From: Juglans regia
Taxonomy: Eukaryota; Streptophyta; Magnoliopsida; Fagales; Juglandaceae
Assembly: GCF_001411555.2 (NCBI RefSeq)
Contig: NC_049911.1
Coordinates: 5,030,209-5,094,208, forward strand
Direction of reading: 5' to 3'
Length of the DNA: 64,000 bases
The notes under the pieces were generated by a model. It was not told the origin of the DNA, ran no database searches, and saw only the letters and a list, made by a program, of their open reading frames with translations. This document shows positions 1 through 14,312 of this stretch, in pieces. A program made the position numbers and the translations under genes. Every line of letters begins with the position of its first letter. Position 1 is the stretch's first letter.

Positions 1-559
1 GACGACATTCCATAGAGTTTCATCAACATGTTAGATGGGAGTTCAATGAGTTGAAATGATGTTGGAGTTAGCTTCCAACTTTAGAATTTGTTCATAAGTT
101 GTTGAATCTTTTTAAATCTGCTGCAGTTGCATTTATGATCGATCCATTACAACTCTTGTTGCTATTCTTCTTTCAGATTTATTTATTTTTTCTTGGCATA
201 TTCTGGATAGAACTGATTAGAACTGACACGCCATACGTATTCTGGTTCATTATAAGTTTATGATGAATAAGACCTTTGTCTTTAATAATTTTTTTCGGGA
301 CTTCTATGGCTTAAAAAATTAAGGGAAAAAAAAAAAAAAAAAAATCTTCGGCCGCTTGGCAATTATTGGACTTTGATCATGTAATGTTGATCGATCGTAA
401 CTAGTGGCGTAGCCGCCTATGCTTTTTTTTTTTTTTCCCTGGATATATGCAAATTATATCAATAAATTAGAGAAAGACAAAAGTTGGGGGTGATAAATCA
501 AATGACAATCAAGTTGTCTTAATTGTCCAAAACTATGAGCCGGAAGCTCAAAACGATTA
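1..559. other. intergenic, no gene seen
   Basis: No open frame with recognisable protein similarity and no RNA gene is visible. The stretch is AT-rich, with a poly-A run near 325-343 and a poly-T run near 423-436. It ends at the target-site copy of the Copia element. Confidence 0.6.
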
Positions 560-564
560 GTTAT

Positions 565-859
565 TGTTGAGAACTTGACAACAGGCTAGAGAAACAGAGA
601 AACAGAGAAAGAAAATGAAGACTACTGAATATTGCATTAAACTTCTGAATTGATTGAGAAAATAAAAGTGTGTTTGATCATAGTTCTTTACATGTATTTA
701 TACAGATATTAGAGGTGAATAACAGAAAATACTTGTTAACAGAAATAACTGTCAATGAACTAATAACAGAAATAACTGTCATTGTTCATTCTCTAATTTG
801 CCCTTTTCATATTTTGATTTTAATTCCATATTTTCTATCTTGGATGCTATACTCCAACA
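565..859 (-). repeat. Copia 3' LTR
   Basis: This 295-bp LTR is the downstream one in the element's own orientation. It differs from the other LTR only at position 824. The polyprotein frame runs into it and stops at 779. Confidence 0.96.
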
Positions 860-3800
860 CCCCCCCTCAAGATGAACATGAATATTGAGGATGTTCATCT
901 TGCGGAGAGTATGATGAAAAGGTAAAGAACCAAGTGGTTTTGTAAGGATGTCTGCCAACTGTAGCCGAGATGGAATGTAGAATAACTTGATGAGGTTTTG
1001 CTGTAGCTTTTCACGAACTAGATGACAATCAATTTGGATGTGTTTAGTTCTTTCATGCTGTACTGGATTGGAGGCTATAGACATTGCAGACTTGCTATCA
1101 GTATACATCAATGTTGGCTGAGAATGGTGAATTTGTAAGTCCTGTAGTGCATAAGCCAACCATTGGACTTCACATGTTGTGGCTGCAAGGGCTCGATATT
1201 CTGCTTCAGCAGAAGATCGACTGATAGTTACTTGCTTTTTGGATTTCCATGAGATCAATGAGTTTCCCAAAAATACTGCAAATCCTGTGACACTTCTTCT
1301 TGTATCAATGCACCCTGCCCAATCACTATCTGAGAATGCCTTGAGTTGCAATTCTGAGGAGGCCGAGAAGAACAATCCCTGACCTGGAGTGGCTTTCAAG
1401 TATCTTAATACTCTAACTGCTGCTTGATGATGACTCACAGCAGGCTTAGCAAGGAATTGGCTTAGGACTTGAACTGAATATGCAAGGTCTGGTCTTGTAA
1501 GTGTTAAGTATAATAGTCTCCCAATAAGTCTTCTGTAGGCAGATGGATCTTCATATAAAATAGAATCAGTGGCTGTCAACTTCAAATTGGTTTCCATTGG
1601 AAAGGCCGTAGGCTTTGCATCAATTGTTCCCGTGTCTTGAAGAATATCCAATGTATATTTCCTTTGGCAGAGGAAAATACCTGCTTTGGATCTTGCTATT
1701 TCCAAGCCAAGAAAATATTTTAGTGGCCCCAAATCTTTTATAGTAAATTGATCATGTAGAAACTCTTTTAAGAGTTGAATTTCCTGTAGGCTATCACTGG
1801 CCAGCAGCACATCATCAACATATACCAGTAATGCCATAAAAGATGTTGTGGATTTCTTTATAAAAAGAGAACAATCAGAATTCCCTTGAGTAAAACCATA
1901 GCTAATGAGGCAGTGGACAGTTTCTCAAACCATTTTCGAGATGCCTGCTTGAGACCATAAAGGCTTTTCAAAAGTCTACAAACCTTATTTTCTGCATTAG
2001 GCATTCCAGGGGGCAGCTCCATGTAAACTTCTTCTTGTAAATCACCATGCAAGAATGCATTGTTTACATCCAATTGATGAAGATGCCAGTTTTTAATTGC
2101 AGCCACAGCAAGTAATAGTCTAATGGAAGTCACTTTTGCCACAGGAGAGAAGGTATCAAAGAAATCCAAACCCTCTTGTTGATTATAGCCCTTTGCCACT
2201 AATCTGGCCTTATGCTTTTCTATGCTTCCATCAGCTTTATATTTGACTCTAAATACCCATTTACAGCCAATAGTTTGTTTATTTTTAGGTAGAGTAACAA
2301 GGTTCCAAGTTTTGTTTAACTCCAAAGCCTCAAGTTCATTTTTCATAGCTTTTTTCCATTCAGGAAATTGTGCAGCTTGTTTATAGGATTTAGGTTCTGA
2401 ACAATTTGAAATTGAAGCAAGAAAAGCTCTATGGGAATTAGATAGTCTACTAGAAGATAAGAAGGATGAGATAGGATATGAATTACCTTTAGAACCATCA
2501 TTGGAAGAAGTGAGAGGAATTGCATTTGAAGAAACATTGCTGCAATAGTAATCCTGCAAGAAGCTTGGTTTCTGTCTAACTCAAGAGGATTTTCTTCTGT
2601 TTGGACTGTTATTAGTCTGATCATGAGGTATGGAAATATTTGGATCAAGGTTTGGCATAGAGTCATTCATGGATAGATTTTGTAATTCACTCTGATTAGA
2701 ACTGACAACTGGAATTTTTGGAGAGTAATCTGTATTATATGAATTCTCTGAGGCAGGAAACAAAAAAGAATGAGTATGAGAATTTGTGGGGACTGCTTTG
2801 AATGGGAAAACATTTTCATGGAATATGACATTCCTTGAAATGAAAATTTTATTGCTATTGAGATCCATGACTTTGTAGCCTTTGATATCAGATGGATATC
2901 CAAGGAAGACACATTTTGTAGCTCTTGGATCGAATTTGTGTCTCTGATGTTGTAATGTAGATGCAAAACAAAGGCAGCCAAAAACCTTTAAATGAGAAAA
3001 TTTTGGTATTTTGTTAAACAACATTTCATAAGGTGTTTTATTATTGAGAAGTGGGGTAGGAATTCTATTTATTATATGGGCAGCAACTAACACACAATCA
3101 GACCAAAAAGATAAGGGAATATTAGCTTGAAACATCAAAGCTCTAGCTGTACTAATTAAGTGTTGATGCTTCCTTTCAACTACTCCATTTTGTTGTGGAG
3201 TTTCTACACAACTTCTTTGGTGTAAAATTCCATTTTCATGATAAAAATCATTGATGAAAAATTCTGGTCCATTATCAGACCTTACTGTTTTAACAGTTGT
3301 GTTAAACTGAGTTTTTATCATATTGCAGAAATTCTTGAGTGTAAAAGAAACTTCAGACTTGGTTTTAAGCATATAAACCCAAGTACATCTTGTAAAATCA
3401 TCAACAATTGTTAAAAAGAATTTATAACCTGAGTAAGAAACTGTTGCAAATGGACCCCATATATCACAATGTATCAAATCGAAAATTTTATTAGAACTGG
3501 TACGAGATACAGCAAAGGGAAGCTTTCTTTGTTTTGCTAATGGACATACATCACAAACACTTTGACAGTTGATAGAAATTGAAGGATCTAACTTCTTGAG
3601 AAGAAGTAATCTAGAGTGGGATGCATGACCTAATCTGTAATGCCAGATGTCTGGAGGATTTTGTGATACAACAGAAGCAAAAGAGGCTGAGTTAGACTTA
3701 GGAGAGTTGCAGGAAGAAGCCTTAGGATTATCTTGTTGTAAAATGTAGAGCCCTTGTTTTTCAAATGCAATCCCAATCATCTTCTTCATGGATTGGTCCT

Positions 3801-5214
3801 GTAAAAGGCAGTGAGAATGAACAAAAGATAAGCAAAGGTTAGAACATTTAGTGAGTTTTGAGACAGATAAGAGGTTAACAGAAAATGAAGGTACACATAG
3901 TACATTTGATAAGAAAATTTGATTGGAAAGGCAAATTGTGCCAATATGAGTGGCTGGAACTGTTTGGCCATTAGGTAGATTTATTGAAGTATTGATATCT
4001 TTGGGAGGAAAGCAATACAAAAGTGGTGAACAGATCATATGATCTGTTGCACCAGTGTCTAGAATCCAATGGTAATTGGATTTTTGAGTCAAGGAAGTAG
4101 GACATTTAGAGACATTACCAGAGAAATTTGAAGATGTAACAAGATTGCAAGTTGAAGGCTGAATAGTTGTAGAAGACTGAGAATTGTTGGCAAGAGCTAT
4201 GAGTTTATTAATTTCTTCAGCAGTTAAAGAAAACTTTGGTTCCTCATTGTTGGTTTGATTGCAAACCTCAGCTGAAATGGCATTATGAGCAGAGTAATTT
4301 CGTTTCCCTTTTGGTCCAGTCCACCCAGGGGGATAACCATGAAGCTGAAAGCATTTTTCAATGGTATGTCCATTGTATCCACAATGTGTGCAATGAAGTG
4401 AAGCTTTCTTGGATCTTTCTTTTGAGAATCGATATGAAGAAGTTGCTGGGTTCAACTGTTTTACCATCAGTGCATGAGTTTCACTAGAAACTGAATTGCT
4501 AAGTTGTCTTTGAGACTCTTCTTGAATTAATAGAGAAAACACTTTGGCCATAGTTGGTAAGGGAACAACAAGAAGTAATTGACTTCTGACAGAAGCATAC
4601 GAATCATTCAAGCCAACAAGAAACTTCAAAACATAATCAGATTGTTGTCTTTGCATCAAGAAAGTAAAAAGGTCACATGTACAAGATGACATTTTTCCAC
4701 ATGTGCAGGTAGGAAATGGACGATAACTCACATGCTCATCCCAAAGTGTTTTGAAAGCACTGAAATATTCTGTGATTGAGGAAGAACCTTGATTAATGCA
4801 ACTTAAAGACTTTTCAAGATGGAATACTCTTGGTCCATCACTTTTCAAATACCGAGTCTTTAATTCATTCCAAAGATCCAAGGCTGAAGCAACATACAAC
4901 AGATTGTTTCTAATTTCCTTGGAAATATAATTGATCAACCAAGAAAGCACTAAATTGTTTGCACGCAACCAGGCTGTGTGTGCAATGATCTGTGTGGTAG
5001 AAGGTGGGTTGATAGAACCATCAACAAATGCAACTTTATTCTTGACTGTCAATGCTATAACAATCGATCTACTCCAAGCAACATAGTTGTCTCCATTGAA
5101 TATCTCAGAAACTAGAAGAGCACCTGGATTATCACTGGGATGAAGATAGTAAGGACTGGAAGAGTCATCTGATGGATTGATGATCACAGAATTCGTAGAA
5201 TTTTCAGAGGCCAT
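779..5214 (-). pseudogene. Copia gag-pol polyprotein, interrupted
   Basis: The ATG at 5214 opens an 877-codon frame. It holds a retrotransposon Gag region, a CCHC zinc knuckle (CX2CX4HX4C, with the pair CTHCGY and HTIEKC), the protease motif DTGATDH, a GAG-pre-integrase HH/CC region and an integrase core. A TGA at 2581-2583 interrupts the same frame. The reverse transcriptase (YGLKQ; YVDD just past the second break) continues from 2559 to about 1920, where a 1-base frameshift occurs. The remainder, ending at 779, carries YVDDVLL and an RNase H domain with SAEAEYRA. Both lesions fall after the integrase, so autonomous transposition of this copy is unlikely. It could still be mobilised in trans, because LTRs, PBS and PPT are intact. 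Confidence 0.93.
860..870 (-). other. Copia polypurine tract
   Basis: On the minus strand the sequence TTGAGGGGGGG lies directly against the 3' LTR. This is the normal place and composition for the plus-strand primer of reverse transcription. Confidence 0.85.
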
Positions 5215-5376
5215 TTCAAGAATAATAAAGAATACACAGATTTGCAGATCTTGAAAAACAAATCTTGAGAGAAATTGGAGATCGTATCAAGAGTCACTAC
5301 AAGATTTTGAGAAAATATTGTAGTGCAGAAAATAGAAAAATCAAGTTCCAGAAAAGTAAGATTTGCGGAATGTTTT

Positions 5377-5388
5377 AATCTGATACCA
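5377..5388 (-). other. Copia primer-binding site (tRNA-iMet)
   Basis: Directly inside the 5' LTR the minus strand reads TGGTATCAGA, the usual complement of the 3' end of initiator methionine tRNA in plant Copia elements. Confidence 0.92.
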
Positions 5389-5683
5389 TGTTGAGAACTT
5401 GACAACAGGCTAGAGAAACAGAGAAACAGAGAAAGAAAATGAAGACTACTGAATATTGCATTAAACTTCTGAATTGATTGAGAAAATAAAAGTGTGTTTG
5501 ATCATAGTTCTTTACATGTATTTATACAGATATTAGAGGTGAATAACAGAAAATACTTGTTAACAGAAATAACTGTCAATGAACTAATAACAGAAATAAC
5601 TGTCATTGTTCATTCTCTAATTTGCCCTTTTCATATTTTGATTTTAAATCCATATTTTCTATCTTGGATGCTATACTCCAACA
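5389..5683 (-). repeat. Copia 5' LTR
   Basis: This 295-bp LTR is upstream in the element's orientation. It should carry the element's promoter and transcription start. The right target duplication GTTAT follows at 5684-5688. Confidence 0.96.
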
Positions 5684-6448
5684 GTTATCGTGAATATAAA
5701 ATAATTGGGCATCCACCATACATCATCGGAGTGTTCTGAGTGTTTGTTTTTATTAATTGGGCATCCACAAAAATGAAGATAAAATAAATCTTAATTTGCA
5801 TGAGAGATTGGTATGATTTAAAACTAATAATGGCAAGAAATTAATGGCCAAAAACAGGTTTAGAAACGCATACATGATAGGCTTCGAAGGAATTCATGAC
5901 AAAGTTGATGCCATGAAGAACAGGGAAAAAACAGTTAGCAACAAATGAAACGATGACAAAAAAATAACAACAACAATAATAATAAAAGCGTGATTTTAGC
6001 TGTCATAAGTTTCTTTACAGATCAGTTACTTATGAAAAAATAACATTCTTCTCGGAGCCAATAAAAAATTATGTTCCCAAAAACCTGCATTCAGATCTTG
6101 TCCGATTCGTTCAATTTACATAGTACAATAGCTTAATTATTTCAACTTAACTGAATATGTAGTTTATTTCACAAACAATATCACAAGAATCATTCATCAT
6201 GCTGATGGGATTTTATCTAGCTCATTCACACCAAGAAGCGCTTTGTTATTTGCCCAGAGTAAGTTGAATAACATTTTTCTGAAATCCTCAGCTCACAATT
6301 CTTTGATATAGACGTACTGATCTCCTGCAGTTCATGAGTTGTACTTGCAGGGATCAACTCGTTAATAGAAAAACGAAAACATTCTTCAATTAGTTTTTAA
6401 AAGGGATGAGAAAAGTTTACTTTTTTACTCTGTTTCTCTTGTTGCTGG
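5684..6448 (-). other. 3' flank and likely 3' UTR of the MADS-box gene
   Basis: The stretch lies downstream of the MADS-box stop codon, on the same strand. It is AT-rich with no further coding exon that I can support. The polyadenylation site was not resolved. Confidence 0.5.
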
Positions 6449-9400
6449 CTAATAATTTTGTTGCTCGGGCGGGCATAGCTGAAGATGGACATGAGGGACA
6501 TCCAAGTCGTCTCTGAGGTTAGTTCCATATGGGATGAAAGAACTTATGCTTGCTCCATTCATGTGCCTGGTGCTGTAAACCTGAGACATGGGTCGGATTG
6601 ATAAGCTCAAAAGGTTTACTAGCCTCATAGCTTACCATATCAAAACATGTAACGATAAATTTTCATTTCTTTGGGAATGTTTGGAGTTTGGGTGAATTAT
6701 AAACCAGAATACCTTATTGCATAATTCCATGTTTTCTTGGCGTACAAGTATTACCTTCTTATAGAGTTCCATATTTTCCTGATGGACAAGATTGCTCTGT
6801 GATAAAAAGAGTAGTTTTTTTATAGCTGAAACGATTCATGATAGAAAACTGTAAGAAAGAAGAACGAGTGCATTTTGCAAAAACCTTTCGGCTTAGTTCT
6901 TGTATTTCATCAGTTAAGGCTTGTTCCTGCAAACGTTAAAAGGGCATGTTTAGTGCCATGCAGGTGCGTCGCTTTGAACATTCATGTACTTCATGCACAC
7001 ACAGAAAAGGGGCCAGAGGGAGTAGGTTTCTGACCTTTGTGAGTCGTACACCTTGCAAGCTCATTTCTAGTTGATTCTCCAGATTTTGTAGGTCTTCGAC
7101 ACCCAAAGCATAAAGTTGTTGTCCCATCATATGCCTGTATTATCATGACATTTTAACGTAGAATGAACATTTGATAAATGATATATACAAAGTTAAATGT
7201 CCTAAGTTTTTTTATTAAAAAAAAAAAAAAGTAGATTCTGTTATGAAAAAGTATGAAAATTTTAATTTTTTTATAGGACCCCATTTTTATAAAAAAAATT
7301 GTATATTTAAAATTTGTACCATTACTCCAATCATTTTGGGTTACTTTTGCATTCTATATCTATTAAATATTAATAATAAATATAATTTGCTACTATATGG
7401 TTTATATAATTGTGGAGAAGGTTAAACTGCATGACTATTGTGATAATGTTGGAAAGACATGTAAATCAAGCTGGTTTTTGTGGTGATTTACAGAGTCCAC
7501 CATTATTTGGATCTTATCAAATACTATAGATATAAACTTCTCAAAATCTAATTTTGGATACATGCTTGTAATTTATAGATGGACAATGTCAGGGTGGACA
7601 CCAAGTGTGCACTCCAAATATGCACACTAGTGCAAATAATTTTTTTCCTTTTTCTTTTAAGCATATTTTAAACATCCTTAACCATTTAAAAAATAAAATA
7701 TAAATATAAATTCACTAATAATTACTTTCTTAATCATTACAAAAAATAAAAATAAATAAAAATATATTAGTGGACACATTTAAAAGTCATACTGACATTT
7801 TCCTTTATAGAACGTTTTTTTTTGGTACTGGCTGAGCAACGGTCAACCTTCCTGTACAGGCCCGGTTAATCGCCTATTTTTCCCAGTGAAATATTATGTA
7901 ATTTAAGCTGAAGGAGATCATAGATGGTACCGTTGGTTTACTTGCAAGTTCTGCAGTTCTTGCCTTAAGATTGCTACCTCCCTTTGCAAGAACTAGCAAG
8001 TACAGAAGCACAAGTTAATTGCATCAAAACTGCAAAGTTCTTTTCTTCATCTTGACTAAAAAGAAAACTAAGAGAATGAAAAATCTGTCCATGAACATTA
8101 ACTATTTAAAAATAAGATTAGCCTGCCAGCTATTTTAAAGAAGTTTAGCTATGATCTTATGCTGATTTGAATGTGTTCAAATCCAAGCTACTAAATCAAC
8201 GCTGTTTAATTGGAGTGTGAATGAGCTTGCTAATCTCTTTGATATGTTTGATTACTATCATGACATAATTTTTTATGCAATGGCTAACACTAAAAAATTG
8301 GCCGTAGCTCAATCTTTTAGTTTTTTACTTGCATGTATGTAATCATTAAGGTGCATTCATCATGTCTAATTAAGAGTTATCTGTCAACGATTGACTGAAG
8401 GCCGACTTGTAAATAATACGGCTTAGCTGTGAATTTCCTGAATGAAGGTTTATAAAAGCAATTGAATTATTGGGTTCACAACTGTGTTAATGTGTATTTA
8501 AAAAACAAAGTTTCAGAGACACCAATAGTGGCAGTAAAAGATATGGGCATGCATTGACATTGATTGAAAGATCCTATTGATTTTTGTTACAATGTAGACA
8601 TGTCCTTTTGATCTGTGATAAGCTGGTTTTTATTAAGAAGTTTGAAGTTATACTGTGCATGCATGCACTCTTAATCTGAGGGTAAAAGGCAAACTGGTCA
8701 ACTCAGTTTTGTTTATGGGAGTCTAGTTGTGTCACATGTTTCTTTATTTAAAAAAAAAAGTTTTTGTTTATTGGGTGGAGAGGAAAAATGATGAATATAT
8801 TCTAAGCTTTTTTTGCCTCATCAGCTCTTCCTTTAATGGAAACATCTAGGATGTCCATTTTGGTTGGCTGGCTCAAATGCATGTATGCTCCAAATAATTT
8901 GGACAATACAACAGAAATATGTTGTTGTGTAGCAGTGTGGTTGATTTATACCATGGATTAGCTAATCCAACTTAGTCATGTAATAGTTTCACTAATTTGA
9001 GAAAGTATGCACAACCACATCCTGCAATCTGAAGCAATTACATAATTCAAACTTTCATCATAGTTTGACAGTTCAATACTTGATATCTTGTACTGATACT
9101 GCTTCGATCGTCAAGACAAACGAACTATCTTATAATGGAATTATGTCAAAACATTGCAAAAGCATCAAGAGCTTGTTTGGAGGATAATATGTATTAGTTA
9201 GCCGGATAATGCTTGTGATTTTGTAAGTGCAAGCAAATAGGTTGTAGCTCATATCCTTGGCTGATGTGAAGGCTATAATGTTACTAGATGAAGTAATTTG
9301 AACTATGTTTTGGAGCAGATTATACGAGCTTAACCCAACTATGCTTTAATGACATTTGCATTGGGTGCTACGTAAATGCTTTTGCATTTAGACTAGACAT

Positions 9401-12400
9401 AATTTTTGATATTGCTGATATTCTCTTCCTGTTCTGAATGCATAGAACAACTCATTAAACAAAACATCTAGTGTATTTAGCAGGAAATATATATATTTGT
9501 ATGCATATATATAGACACATTCACACAGATTAAATATCTGTGTGCTTGTGTGTATATACATACATTCGTACATACATATATTTATATATAATCATTACTA
9601 ATCCTGAAATGAAGCGAAAAATGGTTTTATGACATTGGCAAAGGTATGCAGTCATAACTTAGAATGTCAAATGTAACCATGAAAATTTCTCTCACTCTCT
9701 CTGATCTCATGTCTCTCTATCTCTTTCAAATCATGTTCTTCTTCAGTTGTAATTCTAAGTACTGTTTTTATGCATGAGAACTATTTAACTAGAATGACAA
9801 TGATTATGTTGATTAATTGTCTGAGGCTCTCAGCCAAGGAAATGGATGAGCTCTGCTATGCTTGTAGGGTATTCTTGCAACACCATTGCTCTTGGATGCT
9901 CAAGTTTAAAGAACTTCTGTTCTTTAAGATCTTTTTTATGTTTTTTCCTTGAAACATAATTCCATTAAAAAGTAGTTCGTTTGACTTGACCTAGCATGAT
10001 GCTAGACTATTGTGATACTAATTGTTTGATGACACTCCAGTTGGTTTGTGACCATTAACTGAGAGTTGGATGCCTTTTTATTGGAGTGCCAACAACACTC
10101 AGTAGGAAGAGAATATCACATTTCCTTTGTCTGATACATAGGGTGGTACTTGAGTTATTTTGGTTGCTTAAGAACTTGAGATTGTTGTTTCAGCTGAAAG
10201 CTTTGTGATATTGTATCGATGCATAAACAACAAATATGTTGTAGTTGGTGTCTTGATGTACATTTCAGTCTTTTGCAAGCATATTTGTGTACAACAAATA
10301 TGTTGTAGTAGGAGGGGTTGTGCATGTGTCCAAATGGGCACAGGGGAGGGTTAGACATGGTAGACAAGAAATGCTAAGACAAGGCTATTACAGCACAAGG
10401 CATGAGGTTTGATATTGAAAAGTAAAATTTGATAGTTTAGATATATTTTATCGGTCACTGTGATAGTTCTTTGCAATTCATCATGTTTAAATGACCAACA
10501 CTAGAAGTGTATTCTTAAAGAAACAGTTGAGAAGGGAGCATGAAGGTTAAGCTTTCAGGGAATCATACAAGCATATAACACATTCCAAGTAATGAGCAGT
10601 AATACTTTCAAGTCATTTTGCATTTGAAGTTCTTGAGTTGGCATGTCCTATTAACGCTCACAGAGAAAAAGGATGATGGATTGCACGCATAAAGCATTGG
10701 CAATAGTATTGCTTGCATGTATCTTTATGATGAAGCTATGCAAAACAGTTTTAGTCTATTTTCAGATCTTGCAGGTGTAATAGACCAATGTTGTTGCACT
10801 ATATATGTATGTACATGCTATATATGCATTATTGTGAGAAATTGATATGATACTGTGCATGCTTTATTAGTATAAACCTATCTTGAGGCGCTCCATGCTA
10901 TGACAACTCTGGCCTACAGTTGAGTACTACAGTGTACCATTGGGTTACTTAGTATATATACCTAGCTCATTGATTCACGAGTAAATGAAGTCTACTGCAT
11001 ATGTTTTGGTAGTATTTAAAATCTGCAGTGGTTTCTACTTCAGAACACAAGCTATTACAGTAGATGCATGCAGCGTTGAATATTTTGCGAAGCATACCTT
11101 GACTTCTGATGCTGGATTCTGCAGTTGCAGATGTTCCTCCTTTGATTTGTTGTATCTTTCAGTTACTGCTTTGATGCTGATGAAAATAATTAGAATAATT
11201 AGATTTAGCACTGTAAATACTGGTTTATGTATCAGTATGAAAATGGAGCAACCATGAGACACCCTTATAAATGGTATGCAATATCCTTGTTAGCTTATTT
11301 AACATAATGGGAAAATTATTTTTTCACTCTCAAACTTTTGGGATTTTATACTTTGCAAGGTAACCTACAGTACATTGTATTCCAACAGATATTGATTGTC
11401 AAATGACACTATTGTCTAGGGCTCGTTTAGATAATGAAATGAGATGAGATGGTTTTAGATGAGTTGAATAAAATATTGTTAGAATATTATTTTTTAATAT
11501 TATTAATTTTTAGAATTTGAAAAAGTTGAATTGTTTTTTATATTTTGTATGAAAATTTAGAAAAATTGTAATGATGAGATGAGATGGGTTGAGAGTGTTT
11601 CTGTATCCAAACGGGACTTAAATCTGGTCATCAAGAAAGAAGTATCATGTGAATTAGGTTATAACAAGGCACATTTGCCAATCAAATCTGTCGACCAAAA
11701 AATGTGCATTGTTAACTTTTGGTAGTTTGAGCGTGCAACATGTTTGTCCTAGTGATTTACGTTAGAGTGAGATTCCTTTCAATTAGAGGATGAAAAATAT
11801 ATTTTTTCTAAAATAAAAGATAATGAGACAATTTCCTTACTAAAAAAGAAATATGTGTATTAAATGAGAGGAAGTCCCATTGTGTCAAATTAAAGACTGC
11901 AAAGTGGAAAACAACCTCAACCTCATTGCAAAGAACCCATCAAGGATTTCGTTTGCTCCCAAAAATGATGCTATTTTGCTCCCAAAAATGATGCTATTTT
12001 GACCCTTGTACTGAAACCCTATTGTCTTCTTCTTTTTCACCCCATTATAACCATACTGGCCTTTTGTCTTAGGATCCTTTCTATTCTCTTATCTCTGCGG
12101 CACAACCTTGCATCCCTCTCTTCTTGGCAGGGAGAGAAAGCCTCTCCACTAGTGGCCACACTCGACATATGCATCCATGGCTCTTCTTTTGTTTTGCTTG
12201 TCCTTATAATTGGTTTCGGCCTTCAGCTCACCCACCTCTTTTGGGAGGTTCTCACTATCGATACCTAGGGGAGGATGAGTAGGCCTCCTCTTAGGCCTCG
12301 TTCATTTTCACAAAATTTTTCATGAGGATGAGTAGGCCTCCTCTTAGGCCTCGTTCATTTTCACAAAATTTTTCATCTCATCTCATTTAATCATTACGAC

Positions 12401-14277
12401 TTTTTCAAAGTTCCACACAAAATAAAATAAATAATTCAACTTTTTCAAATCTCAAAACAAAAATAATATTAAAAAAATATATTCTAACAATATTTTATTC
12501 AACTTTTAATTTTTATCTGAACTCATCTCATCTTATGATCTGCAAAAACAAACGAGGCCTTGACCTCTTGATGTTCATCTCTCGCTGGCACCATATGTTA
12601 TCATATGTTTTTTGGCTTTTGTTTTTTCCTTTGTTATTAACTACAAGAGAAGAAAGAATGTGACCAGGAAGTTGAGATCGGGAAATGACCAAACCTTGGT
12701 TTCCTCCTTTATATAATCTATTGATGATGCAACTGTGAAGTTTTAGATTTATTGTCTTCTAATGGTGTCCAATCAAACTTGTAGATATCACCTCCAATTA
12801 TGTGTCTTTGTGAAAGTTTTGCTTTGAGTGAAGAGATTGTGAAGGTGATGTATTAGGGCTAGCTAAGTCCCACATTTATTTTTAGTAAATGGAAATAAGA
12901 GATTCAATAAAACTCTAACAAAAGCTATATATAAGTACTGGTCCATTAGGTCTAGTGCAAATGTGGTTAGTATTTCTATGGGATGTGGCAAATGGTACAT
13001 TAGATCATGTCTTAGAAATGCCATGTGGAATGAAGGCACTTCACAACTCAATCCCAGAGGAGCATGTAAAATATTTCAGTTGGTGAGATTATAATACATC
13101 GACTGGGTTGTTAAAGCTCCAAGTGATTATATAGTGTTTCACTTATAAGTTTGGAAAGCCTTTTATAGTATAACACATATGTGATCTGTAGTGTTTTGCT
13201 AGTTATAGAAAGAAAGTTCTATTGTGAAGACTGGAAAAGGAAATAAAGAGAGGATCAAAGAGCTGAAACCATCTAAGTTGAGTGCTACAACTCATGAATG
13301 AATGGTATTCATCAATTTAAAGCATTTATTTGAACTTCTAATAGTGGTAGTGATGCAGAGGGATTCGAGTCAGATGATGCTAAACCGTCAGATTGCACGT
13401 TGATGGCACTAAACTACATTGAGACGGCAAGTCAGCGCAAGTCAAGCAGTAAACGGTATTTTTTCTTGATTTGGGGTAGTTTTGAGCACATATTAGTATG
13501 TTGGCAATAAATTTGGCTACAGGTATCAAATTCGCACATATAAGTACTCCAATTTGAAAAGCTCTTTTCGGCACGCATGACGTGGTCACTCATCTGTTTT
13601 TCCCTTCAAGTTTCCAATTTTAGATATTTTTTTTTACCTTTTATGGTAATATTTCTTTTATCAATTAAGAAGTGTTTTTGAACTTGATTTTGGCCAAATT
13701 TTGACAGATTGTTTATTTAATTACGAATTTATTTTTGGTATGTTCATTGAGATTTTGCTAATTTTGGTAAAATTATGATATTTTCGAATTTACAGCTATT
13801 TCAGCTTGACTTGTGGATTGGTTGGACGATTCTAAGTTTTGATAAATTTTCAATTGAAAACAGAGTTGTTTAATTCCTTTGTGTTTTGAGTGAATCTCTT
13901 GTCTTCTCTATTCCAAATATCTGTTGAGGCTAACCACCAGTATGAATCTAAATTTTGTCTGGCATCAAGTAGGGTCATAATATTATGCTTTTGATCATGC
14001 CTTAATTATTGTGTGTGTGTGCGCGCGCGTGTGTGTACATATATATAGATTAAAAATTCATAATCATGTACGTACATATCTCTAGAATCATAAACATCTT
14101 ACCACTAAGCTAATAAAAATTGTGGCTAACTTATAAGTAGCTAAGAGAATCCATTGAACAAAAAACTCAAAATGATCATAATATTGAATAGATAGATCAT
14201 TTAAGAGATTGATTGATGTGTTTATGGTATCAAGGATTTAATTAAACCTCCTGTAGTAGTGATCCGTTTCATGACCT

Positions 14278-14312
<35 letters not shown>

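Larger units (their letters stand above)
565..5683 (-). mobile_element. Full-length Ty1/Copia LTR retrotransposon, recent insertion
   Basis: Two 295-bp direct LTRs (565-859 and 5389-5683) start TG and end CA, and differ at one base only (T824 versus A5648). They are flanked by the 5-bp target duplication GTTAT (560-564 and 5684-5688). On the minus strand the order is 5' LTR, a primer site TGGTATCAGA complementary to initiator tRNA-Met, gag, protease, integrase, reverse transcriptase, RNase H, a G-rich polypurine tract and 3' LTR. Integrase before reverse transcriptase is the Copia order. The near-identical LTRs indicate a young insertion, yet the coding region carries a stop and a frameshift. 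Confidence 0.97.

Noticed and set aside
2343..2666. Separate 107-codon minus-strand gene
   Set aside because: It is an alternative frame over the Copia integrase/RT junction.
10225..10305. Repeated ACAAATATGTTGTAGT words as a regulatory motif
   Set aside because: Only two copies, short and AT-rich. Chance cannot be excluded.
10985..11262. 90-codon plus-strand frame
   Set aside because: It is the antisense of MADS exon 2 and its flanks.
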